Position numbers and translations under genes: made by a program
NCBI GenBank assembly: GCA_005406025.1
Contig: BGZK01000543.1
Span: 186,001 to 250,000, forward strand
Length of the DNA: 64,000 bases
Source: Eumeta japonica
Lineage: Eukaryota; Arthropoda; Insecta; Lepidoptera; Psychidae
Reading direction: 5' to 3'
The notes under the pieces: model-generated
Seen by the model: the letters and a program-made list of their open reading frames with translations, nothing else
The model's database searches: none
What the model was told of the DNA's origin: nothing
Shown here: positions 25,561 to 35,380 of the stretch, piece after piece
Layout of the letters: each line of letters starts with the position of its first letter
Position numbering within the stretch: position 1 is the first letter of the stretch

Positions 25561-27390
25561 AGAATCTTTGTTCTCTAGTTTTCTCTGGTAATCTTCTAAC
25601 CTTTTTCTTATTGTCGCTCTCCATTTTTCATACATACCCTCAATGTACATACATCGGGTCCTACTGTTGTATTATATATATGTAGATATTAATGTATATC
25701 AAAAACAAAAATAAATGTTTGTTGCAAGAAATTGAGAATTAAATGATGGTGATTAATTAATACAATAATCAACACAATAAGTCTTAAGAAAAATGGATAT
25801 ATATTTTTGTAAAAGAAAACATTTAAAATCACTAAGTTTAAAAAGTTTTATGACAAAAATAGTACTTGCTGCTATTAGTTAAAAAAAAATATCTCACTGT
25901 TTTAAATAGCTCGGTTTTAAGTTAGTTACATTCTAAAATCGTTTATTTTTTTAATTACAGCTTTATTTAAATATTTGGATTCCATATGTGTTAATTATTA
26001 TTTACTCGAAATTTAAATCTTTTTTAAAAAACTTTCTGGCTAAATATCATAAATTTTTCAACAACTCAAAGACGAGCTAGCTACATTTCAAAGTATTTCG
26101 AAGCTCCAACGCAAACAGACACACAATAATTACACAATAGATCAACAATTGAAATCCAATTACGAACATGCCATAATTATACACGCATTACGCAGCTTAC
26201 ATATTGCATACGGTTTTCCTTTCTAATTATCATCGTTGCATTTCGCTTTGGGATTCGTCACAAAGTGCTAAATTGACGAATCAAGCGCACGTCGACCTGT
26301 TCCAAAAGTGTCCTATCACCTGAGGTTGTCACTACGATGCTTTTCCAAATTCACAGCAAAACAAAGTAACAATTTGGTGTCCATGTATGTGAAAATATAT
26401 TATAAATATTTCGCTGTAGAATAAACCTCATAGGTATATTTATGTTTTCTCTTTCGTAATCTATGAAAACAATTAACATTATATAGTAAAACATTTTTTT
26501 TTATTATCTTTAAAAAAATACTGGCCCTGAAAACACGTGACATTATCTGTTCTTAAGAGATTATAAAATGCTAAGATAAAAGTGATTTTGGCACACGTAC
26601 CCAAGTACACACGACAATACAATATAACATATACTTAAGCACAGATACCGTATTCACAGGTGAGCAGATAACCTTATACCTTGTCACGGCCAAATAATTC
26701 ATGAAATATTCGTGGAACTCAAACCCCGACGTATTCCCAGTAGGAGCGGCCGAGCCAGTACCTCAAACCTAATTGTTGAGGCGCTATGCGCTGACGGGGG
26801 CTATGCACTTATTTTTAGTTTAATAACAATTGAAGTGTCCGTAAATTCAAAAACAATTCAAGTCGTTGAAAAAGCAAGAGACGACCATTCCTTTTGATGA
26901 ATATTCGTTTTTGGTTTTTGTTAAATATTTGATAGTAAATGATAAAAATTTTGTAAATATTTGATAAAAATTTCAAAAATACATTAGAAATTGCCATAGA
27001 AAAGCTGAAAAAATTACACACAGCCATAACAGAACGTAAAATAGCTGAAGTCCACATTTACAGCATAATACTTGTAAGTTTGTGCATTGGAACCGGATCT
27101 CATATATAATGAACAGGTATCAGAATTGTAAACATAAAATTAAACTACTTGGAAAGTCTAACGCCGTGCTGCATGAAAAAAAACTTTACACCAGATATTA
27201 GAGAACTAATTATAAGAACCGATTTCACTGCCTTTTGTACCATTGTGTTGGTATTCACATGCACATGCATTATGTTAAAAAAATGTTACTCCTTTTTGTA
27301 AAACAGCGAGACAGCGTAATCTCTTTCTGTCGATACCGCTATCTACTACAACTCCTCATACAAATCGGACGCCTAATGTAACGTCAAGTG
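25561..27390. other. AT-rich stretch, nothing recognised
   Basis: No coding block or family match seen. Open frames here are short and AT-driven. Confidence 0.45.
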
Positions 27391-27394
27391 TGCA

Positions 27395-27470
27395 CATCGG
27401 ATCGCCGGCGCGGTGACGTCACCGGCGACGATAACAAATTGTTTGACGTGGACCCATATTTATATAACTC
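27395..27470. promoter_or_regulatory. Isolated GC-rich patch with CRE-type palindrome TGACGTCA and nearby TATA box
   Basis: CGGTGACGTCACCG (27411-27424) is a perfect 14-bp palindrome holding a full cAMP-response element, next to CGCCGGCG. A TATTTATATAA box lies about 35 bp downstream. The surroundings are strongly AT-rich. No transcript is visible, so this is only a candidate promoter or enhancer. Confidence 0.35.
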
Positions 27471-27959
27471 GGATAAATTAAATGTGTCCCAATTTTAAAA
27501 ATCTACCTATCGTACACCTTCGCGCTGCAATACAGTCGACTCCCCCGTAAGAGTTTTCATTCGCTTTTCTCCTATAAAAATCATCATAGAAAACAAAGGT
27601 AGAATTAATTCTAATGTCGTTTCTGTCACGCAGTGGATTCGAATGGGACGCCCGCTCACATCCCCCAGTGGTAGCTCAGATCACCAGCAGGAAATAAGTG
27701 TGAAATGAATTAAGCATATAGTTAAACATTTGATGTTCGGTGAAATTTTGTCGATTATAATGTCAATAAGCACAATAAAAATCACAGACGTGACGTGTAA
27801 GCGTCGCATGGCCAGTATGTTTCGGAACGTTTAAAAGTGGCGACAATACTCGTATTTGGCGTCCCTTTTCAATAAATGTAAGTGATTTGTGTATATACCA
27901 TTTTCCGCGTGCTTCGTTGTCGTGAATTAAAACTTGGTAATGTTTTATAAACAAATATT

Positions 27960-29480
27960 TTTTTTTCAATATTCAATATTAATTTAAAAATTTGGAAAAA
28001 TTATAGTTTCTTCTAGAAACTTGAAAGAATACGATCCCGTTGGAAAAAAATGTTTAACTCTATTTTTCTTAAAGCTATCTAATAGTTAATTAAGTAATTT
28101 TTCATGGACTTTAGTTTTTATTAAATCTCATATAAAAGTTTAAATAATGCACCTATAATTTTTTTTCTTTTTGAGCTCTTCTTATATACAATAAACAAGA
28201 CCCGTTATAAAAATTATAAAAGTTTTTATTCATTATGATTTTTTAAGTAATCAAAAATGAAAATAGAAAAGTTATTAAAATTTTTTACTAAAATTTGATT
28301 GTAGTTGCTTCTGTATTTATATATCGTGTTTAATAGTTTTAAAATTTTTGCATTTGATAAATTTTTATAAACAAATAGACAAGTTTAATATTTATCGAAA
28401 ATTTTTTGGCCATTTTATTGTCTTCGTAAAATGATGATTTTTAAAAATTTTTTCTTAAAACAATTTTAACCACTTTGATGCAGACTGTGATCTAAGTATT
28501 TATAATTACAAGCGGCAAAATATAAAGAAAATCAGAATTTGTTTATAACAAATTGTTTTGATAAACAATGAAAATTGAAATATTTTTTTTTATATATTAT
28601 ATTAAGAATAGAAAATGATGAATTTAAAAAAAAAAAAAATTTTAATAAATAATTTAAAGGATTGATAAATGAAAACGATTATAAACAATTAAAATTGTTT
28701 TTTAAGAAAAATTTTTTAAAAAATCATCATTTACGAAGACAATGGTAAATGGCCAAAAATTTTCGATAAATATTAACTTGTTCATTTGTTTATAAAAAAT
28801 TTATAAACAAATGGCAAAAAAAATTTTAGCAAAACTATTAAACACGATATAAATACAGAAGCAACTTACATCAAATTTTAGTAAAAAAATTTTTAATAAT
28901 CCTACCCTGATTTTTCATTTTTTGTTTACTTAAAAATCATAATGAACAAATAAAAAACTTTTATAAATTTTATAACGGAGTCTGTTTATTATGTATATAA
29001 GAGCCAAAAGAAAAAAATTATAGGTGCATTATTTAAACTTTATATGAGATTTAATAAAACTAAAGTCCATGAAAATTACTTAATTAACTAATAGATAACT
29101 TTAAGAAAAATAGAGTTAAACATTTTTTTCCAACGGGATCGTATTCTTCAAGTTTCTGAAGACACTATAATTTTTCCAAATTTTAAATTAATATTGAATA
29201 TTGAAAAAAATATTTTATAATGCACGCTTCGTTTATGGCGGCGCGACAGCGTTGAAACGGCCGTGCGGAACCCAATTTTCAGCGTAAAATTAAAATTATA
29301 AATAATAGAGCTACAACTCCGGGTCGAGTTATTTTAAAAATTTTCCCTTTTAGGAACTTTTTTCAAATTTGAGCTAACTTTAATATTTTTGAGTTATAGC
29401 TGCAAACGGACACTACCTTTTTGACTTTTCGTTTTTTGGTTTATAACAATTGGAATTTTTATTGGCGGATAAATTCCAAA
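27960..29480 (-). mobile_element. Copy 3: fold-back element with ~500-bp inverted arms
   Basis: 27965-28470 is the reverse complement of about 28690-29215 with high identity (for example 'acgatcccgttggaaaaaaatgtttaactctatttttctt' against 'aagaaaaatagagttaaacatttttttccaacgggatcgt'). An AT-only loop lies between the arms. Beyond the right arm comes the family head (reverse complement 'ctgaaaattgggttccgcacggccg'). Non-coding. Confidence 0.8.
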
Positions 29481-29864
29481 ATTCCCATTCTTCAGGATTG
29501 AATTCCGAATCCAATGCACCAAACCCCATATTTTTAAGACTGTTTTAACTATTTTTCGCAGAAAACTCACTTCTCGACCAGACTACTGCTATTTTTCCGA
29601 TTTTCACATTTCTTTTTGATACCAATTATTATATTTCCAAAAGAAAATCTATGTCTTCAAAACATTTTATTACTTTTTTAATACGCCACTAATTTGGTCT
29701 GTGTAGAATTTTCTAGGGCGATCCTTGCCGACCTTTCCGCCACACACTTTCGAGCCATAAATTTATTTTGTCAATTAACTTACATTCATCCTTTCCAAAT
29801 GGCGAAACCAACGCAAAATCCGCATTTTTTTTACACCGCCTACTAATGCGTTCCCGTCCATTAA

Positions 29865-30070
29865 TTTAGATGTAAACGAGATTGATATAGCAAGCGGGCT
29901 CGACAGCGGGATCGAGACCAACAGCGCGATCGGAAAAGAGAGGAAGGCAGGATTGGAACAAAGAACGAGACTGAATCGGAACGACTTGCGGAATTGGAAC
30001 TTAAATCGAAAACAGACTTGGGACTGGTATTAAAATTGACAAGATCAAAGTCCACTCGGACGGAGTCGCT
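29865..30070 (-). repeat. Degenerate minisatellite of GATCCCG/GATTCCG-like 12-mers
   Basis: Units of the type 'cgggatcgagac', 'ggaacaaagaacgagactgaatcggaacg', 'ggaattggaacttaaatcg' recur. Similar arrays occur at 9227-9275 and 49080-49345. An open frame rich in Ser/Arg across it is a by-product. Confidence 0.5.
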
Positions 30071-30240
30071 CGAAAAGCTAGTTTTTCGATAAGTCGAACA
30101 CGTCGTAATCAGAAGGTCGAGTATAAGTTTTTTTTCTTTTGAGCGTTATTCGCTCTTATTGTGACATCTAAGAGACTTCAACGCCAGCGATCAGAATTTG
30201 CATTGTGAATTCTCGGACTACAACTTTGAAATAAAGATAA

Positions 30241-30400
30241 CTTTTTTACTATCTTTTAATTAGAATAAAACTATGTTTATATTCTGCTCCATACCAAGCC
30301 CTATCCACTCGTGCATTAAAATCCGTTCTGTGATTTCGGAAATGTCAACGAATAGACAGAGACAAAAATTTAAAAAAATTTCGTATTTATTATTCTATTA
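30241..30400 (+). repeat. Degenerate 'tctgctccataccaagccctatccactcgtg' repeat
   Basis: It matches 25445-25545 over its length and runs into the (TA)n tract, as is common for LINE/SINE tails. Confidence 0.45.
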
Positions 30401-30408
30401 TATTACCT

Positions 30409-30410
<2 letters not shown>

Positions 30411-30456
<46 letters not shown>
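30411..30456. repeat. (TA)n microsatellite
   Basis: About 23 uninterrupted TA dinucleotides. The open frames rich in Tyr-Ile across it are artefacts. Confidence 0.95.
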
Positions 30457-30458
<2 letters not shown>

Positions 30459-30790
30459 AAAACGTTATTTTGTGTCATGTAATTCAATATTAGTCACTTC
30501 TTTTAGTCAAAACATAGTTTGAATACAAAAATGCGAATTATTAACCGTTTCCATTTTTTTCCCACTAATTTTAAATTTTACTAATGAAGTGTCTATATTT
30601 ATGATAAAATTATGGGCTACGTATGGTAACACTATCGGAACTGCGAGCGGGATCAGGAATTGAGAATGCAGCGGAAGTCGGAAGAGAGAAAATGATTGTT
30701 AAATAATGTTTTGTAAAAAATATGTTTCTTAAAATTTTCCTATTTTAAATTAAATATAAATTAGAAAAATGTCCATTTTGAAATACGCAC

Positions 30791-30920
30791 TGTAAAAGAA
30801 GAAATACAAAACAACAGAACCGATGCCCATAGACCACATCGTTATCAAGAAGAAGATAAAGGAGATGCCAAGCAGAATAGTCACGCACACCAAGTATATA
30901 AACACGAAGACGCTGTTATT
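30791..30920 (-). CDS. Gene C coding exon 3 (43 codons + 1 base)
   Basis: Starts after acceptor tttgttttcag and ends at a non-ideal donor gtgcgt, exit phase 1, 130 bases as in A and B. It encodes a third helix and the beginning of the fourth (GIGSVVLYFFFY). Confidence 0.78.
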
Positions 30921-33572
30921 CTGAAAACAAAAAATAAATTTATTAATTAAACACCCATAATGGTAAAGAAAAAAAGTATGAAAAACACCCATAATGATAA
31001 ATAAAAAAAAGTATGTAGTTATAATGTCATAAAATATAGAAAAATGAGTCAAACCTTATCGGGTTATGAGTTCAGAATGAGAGGGGAGCAGTCGGAAAAA
31101 TATCACCAAATAATCTAAGAAAATTATTTTCAAAATCATCGGTCGGGCCAAATAATTCGTATAGTTTTTAAAAGTTGGTAATGTTATTCCTTGAGGTGTC
31201 CAAATGATCATACTATTCTAATAGTCTCCGAGGGTGGGAGTCGAGCCGGCGGTAGGGGAGGGGACCAAAAGTCATTAATAATATATTTTTATTCACCTAA
31301 ACATTAATTATTATCTACATTACATTTTCTATACATTATTTATGTATATATCTAAGATATAAAATATAGAAAAAAGTTGTATCTGATTTTGCAAATTATT
31401 TAATACTGTTTTATAAGGTTATTTTTGGAATTCTTAAAGGTCTCGGAAAAGAAATGTAAATTGAGATTTTTTTAAATAAATTGTTAATTTAAAAAATGGT
31501 TTTATATTGAGAACAGTCAAATTATGATTTTAAAAAATATTTCATAACAAATTTATTTGAATGTTTGATAAATAAAAAAACGATTATAAGGACATCAATT
31601 TTTTTTCAAGAAAAAAATAGTACTATTACCATTACAAAATGGTATAACATTAAAAAAATTAAAAAAAAAATTATCTTGTCCATTAGTTACGGTTTCGGGA
31701 CCCTACAGTGAGCGAGGTCCGACACGCTCTTGGCCGGTTTTTATAACTCCAACTACAAGCATTCTGAGCGTTGATCCTTCGCATCGGAAGGTATCGAACT
31801 CGAACCCTGACTTCACGCTAATTGACTAACGAGTTTTTAAGGTAAACTAAATCAAAACCAATCGTTTGTTGTTTCAGCAAGCAAATCAGCCGTCGCCGGT
31901 TCGGGACGTTATCACCTCTATTATTAGAACAATTCGTTAACAATCCACAGCTCATATTGAGCCACCTAGAGGATTTTAAATTCAAGCCCTTCGATCTGAT
32001 ATAAGGTTATAAGAATAATGAATGCATAAGTCCCTGGATATAGAAAAAAATTCTGACAGGTTGTAACCTGATGTGTACATCTGCACTGGGCTCATAGAAA
32101 ATTGACACAATAACGCAATTATAAGTGTTTCATGTTTCTAGTCTAACAACTTTTTAAGTATTGAAAATGTGGAAGTATTACTTATAAAATGAAAATAAGT
32201 TCATGACAAGAATTTCTTCACAACTAACATAACAATGAGAGCAAATTTTTTGGCCTTTACAATCAATATGGTAAGTTCGGAGTTAAATTATTTGCACAAT
32301 TGTTCAGCGCGTACGAATTACATCGTTGGAGTCATCCATATATTACGTGGGATCAAAATGGAGTGTTTGGCAAAATCTCATCAAATCTTATTTAGGACGA
32401 GGTATGCCAATGGCAAAATTCACGTCAATTTTGAGGGTTGCAGGATATTCTACTGTACCAGTTTATACAACTATTTATACTGAATACTTTTGGTACTATG
32501 AAGTGTTGAATAAATTTAATCAGTTAAAAATATCGGCAAAATCTCACGTAAGAGGTTCTAATCCCATCTTACCAAATCTCACATATTGGGTCTGAATAAA
32601 AAAAAATCTTTTAAATAATGGACGTTTCCTTATTGCGACATGCACAGATCGTCATACTGTATGCACGCCGATGATGAACAGGAGGGTCAGAGCGAGCATC
32701 GGCAGCAGCAGCACGAGTATGGACACGGTCAGCGCCATCATGGCCAAAGCCCAGTCCTTGTCGTCGCCGGGATGCGAGGACACCGCCGCGCTCACCGCCA
32801 GCAGCGTCACGAACAACACCACCAGGAACGTCTCCGACGCCTGCGATATGTATCACGTATAGTGGACTCCTGCTGTTACATGTCACAAATTTTATTTTGG
32901 TATGGCATTTGTTGTCGTAAATTAATCCCTTTTATACGGTCGGCTTTTTGTGAAACAACGTATACTTATAAATACTTAAATATCAAATTATGGAAAAAAC
33001 CAAGCAATAAACTTATCAAGTGAGGTATTATATTGTTAAAATTAAAACTGTTTAATACGTACTTATTTAGAATATTCCTTGAATTAAAAGTTCAATATCA
33101 CACCTAAAATTTTCTTTCATTACTGATCAAAAGTAATAGAAGTTGTGTACAAATATTGATGTTCAAATGTGCTTTTAGTGTTTAATTAATTATAAAAGTT
33201 AACTAAAATTAAAAATTTTATGTTGTTTTTGATCTTTTATTTAACATTACTATTTCCTATACTCCCAAAACTATTTCCCAAAGGAGTATGAAAAGAACAC
33301 AGACGTACATGTAGTATACTTCCAATATACCTATGTCGCTCTTCTGATGTCCATCGGCCGTTTCATACAAACTCGTCGACTTCATGTATTTACAATTTGG
33401 CCCTTCTTTTACGCACCACCAATTCGGGTTACATACCAACTTCTAAACCGCCACTTGTATCACGCCAACCCCAATATCACATATGTGTTCGCTAACTGAT
33501 TTTCATCTTAGCCCCTATTAAATAAACTCTCCCGTTTGTGTTTGTAGTCATTTCCGAGATGTTTAACTTGGC

Positions 33573-33623
<51 letters not shown>

Positions 33624-33729
33624 CATGTGTACCAAAGGTACTGACCAGCTGAAGGTAACCAATTATCAGCGATCCAGTGCGAAGGTCGAGAAAACCACAG
33701 CAGTTCTGAAGTATGGCCATTTTTTTTTT
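30791..33729 (-). CDS. Gene C: small four-helix membrane protein, paralogue of A and B (last exon not found)
   Basis: Exons 33720-33646, 32840-32658 and 30920-30791 join in phases 0, 0, 1, giving 129 residues plus an open phase-1 end. The N-terminus reads MAILQNCCGFLDLRTG and then SLIIGYLQL. Exon 2 is strongly GC-rich (ASETFLVVLFVTLLAVSAAV, then a charged loop HPGDDKDW, then a Leu/Met/Ala-rich helix). Exon 3 is AT-rich with many Phe and Tyr (NNSVFVFIYLVCVTILLGIS). The ATG lies nine bases inside an exon that opens after TTGCTTTTCAG at 33729. A (TA)n microsatellite lies about 25 bases into intron 1. I searched 27500-30790 on the minus strand by eye and found no convincing final exon. It may be further away or lost, so the gene could be damaged. 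Confidence 0.75.
31690..31745 (+). repeat. Lepidopteran 'acggaaccct...cttggccggttttt' repeat end
   Basis: 'ggtttcgggaccctacagtgagcgaggtccgacacgctcttggccggtttttat' matches 'ctacggaaccctacactccgcgtgacccgacaaacacttggttggtttttat' at 35310-35361. This end is familiar from many moth and butterfly genomes. Confidence 0.6.
32320..32595 (+). repeat. Probable interspersed repeat ('gtcatccatatattacgtgggatc')
   Basis: 'gtcatccatatattacgtgggatcaaaatgg...ggcaaaatctcat' and later 'ggcaaaatctcacgtaagagg' look like arms of a repeat seen widely in insects. This rests on memory of the motif and not on a second copy in the window. Confidence 0.35.
32658..32840 (-). CDS. Gene C coding exon 2 (61 codons)
   Basis: Bounded by acceptor catatcgcag and donor gtatga. 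It encodes two helices and ends LLFIIGVHT. The first four residues ASET match LSET of gene A. The block is visibly GC-rich inside AT-rich introns. Confidence 0.85.
33574..33621. repeat. (TA)n microsatellite in intron 1 of gene C, next to the exon-1 donor
   Basis: About 23 TA units end roughly 25 bases downstream of the gtcagt donor at 33645. Confidence 0.95.
33646..33720 (-). CDS. Gene C coding exon 1 (25 codons)
   Basis: MAILQNCCGFLDLRTG followed by SLIIGYLQL ends at donor gtcagt, phase 0. It is three to four codons shorter than in A and B because the segment before the cysteine pair is shorter. Confidence 0.83.
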
Positions 33730-34337
33730 CTGAAAAGCAATACCACAAAAATGTTCTCATGTAATGAAATATTTCATTAATTTCAACTATCAACTAAATA
33801 ATAAAAAAAATAAGTAGGTATATTTATACATGGAATAGAAGTGTCTAAATCGTAAGAAAAACTTACCCAAAACCCAACAATCGACGGCTACCGCATACAC
33901 TATCATTAAGGGAACTCACAAGTATTTATGTATGAATTTTGAACAAATCTTATTAAAAAGCATTTTATCTTTTATTACATGTTAATTCATGAACACTCAT
34001 GTTTATCTTCTGTTGCATGTTTATAAGTGGCAATTATGAACAGATTCTATGACCGCTAAATTAATATTATATGTAACATGAAAATAATAATGTTGTTATA
34101 GATAGCGCTTCACGTATTATTGACATCTGTCTTCATATTCACCTGTCATTAAATAATTTCAAAAGCTCCCTTGTTTTTTTTTTTCTTGACGAAGGTAATA
34201 TAAAAATTAATTAATTATTGTGTGTGCAAACGTTTTGTATTTTAAACGCATTTAATTCGAGTGAAAAATTCAATCAATCAAGTGAAAGCTATACGAATTG
34301 GCTTTCTTTTGTATTTTCTGATAAAAACATTTATTTA

Positions 34338-34615
34338 TAACTAGTTTTTTCCCGCGGTTCCGCCCGTGCGAACATATCATTATTTTCTATATCGAATAAA
34401 CTCGCTGTCACAGATACAAATCCAAAACTGCCTTCGATTTAAATTACGATTTCACAGTCAGTTCCGATTCTTCCTTGTTCTATATTCTAATCCTGCATCC
34501 CCTCTTTTCATCACAATCGGTGCAGCGGCTTAGAGTAGCAAACAGGCAGACAGACAGATAAACATACAACAAGTGAACAGAGACATTTTCGCATTTATAA
34601 CATTAATATGGATAT
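34338..34615 (+). repeat. Short 'ctag..gcccgcggc' interspersed element, near complete
   Basis: Starts 'actagttttttcccgcggttccgcccgtgcg', continues with 'atcggtgcagcggcttagagtagcaaacaggcagacagacagata', and ends 'tttcgcatttataacattaatatgga'. This organisation is common in lepidopteran genomes. Confidence 0.65.
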
Positions 34616-35199
34616 GGATAAAAGATGACCCTTTCTGCATTGAACATGAACTTCGGCAATAAATGCGACGCAACCATTAGACAAATACATACTTATATTG
34701 TTGTAAGTACATTGCTGAGGATTACTCAACCAGACAAAATCCGCGTAGAAGGATCTGAACAATAGACATTCATTTTGATATTACAAATGCAAAAGTAACT
34801 CTATTACATTTTCACAGCTAAGCCACTAAAAAGTTCGTGGACATTTATAGATTTAGAGAACCGTTTGCAAAATATTAATAATTAAAGTGCTAATTTTTGT
34901 TACTGTCAAGTAAATAAAACCGGATAATTGATTATTTTTAACCATGTTAGTTAATGAAAAAAAAAACGCGACAGTAACATGTATAGCGATGTCGAAAGAA
35001 AAACAGCTAAATAGGTTTTACGAGTTATGGGTAATAGTCGACGAACTCGTAAAATATACCGACTTGGAAAAGAAAAAGGCATTCTTTTTCTTAATTCTGG
35101 AATTTCTTACAAATTACATTAAAAATTTGTTATATGGCGTTGTTGGTTGTGTTAAATAGGTAATAAACATTAGTTTATAGACTACGTAAAATTATGGAA

Positions 35200-35380
35200 A
35201 TATAAAATCACAACATCAGTCCCATGTGGGCCGCATAGGACGGTCGTTGTGATTTCAGGGTATCAAATAAAAAGCCCCTGTCTCTAAGTCCGTGTACTGT
35301 GACGAGCGACTACGGAACCCTACACTCCGCGTGACCCGACAAACACTTGGTTGGTTTTTATTGCACTCTTTGAAATTTTT
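35200..35380 (+). repeat. Lepidopteran 'acggaaccctacactccgcg...cttggttggttttt' repeat end
   Basis: See 31690-31745 for the matching copy. An overlapping open frame has no recognisable domain. Confidence 0.6.

Larger units (their letters stand above)
30921..32657 (-). other. Intron 2 of gene C
   Basis: Between phase-matched exons. It holds a 'cgggaccctacagtgagcgaggtccgacacgctcttggccggttttt' repeat end (31690-31745) and a 'gtcatccatatattacgtgggatc' repeat (about 32320-32595). The remainder is AT-rich. Confidence 0.6.

Noticed and set aside
30273..30482. Open frame with Tyr-Ile repeats
   Set aside because: It runs through a (TA)n microsatellite. The same applies to the open frames across 33508-33793, apart from the true exon 1 of gene C.
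32611..33023. Open frames rich in Gly, Arg, Gln and His on both strands
   Set aside because: They are other-frame shadows of the GC-rich exon 2 of gene C, whose true frame encodes membrane helices with proper splice sites.
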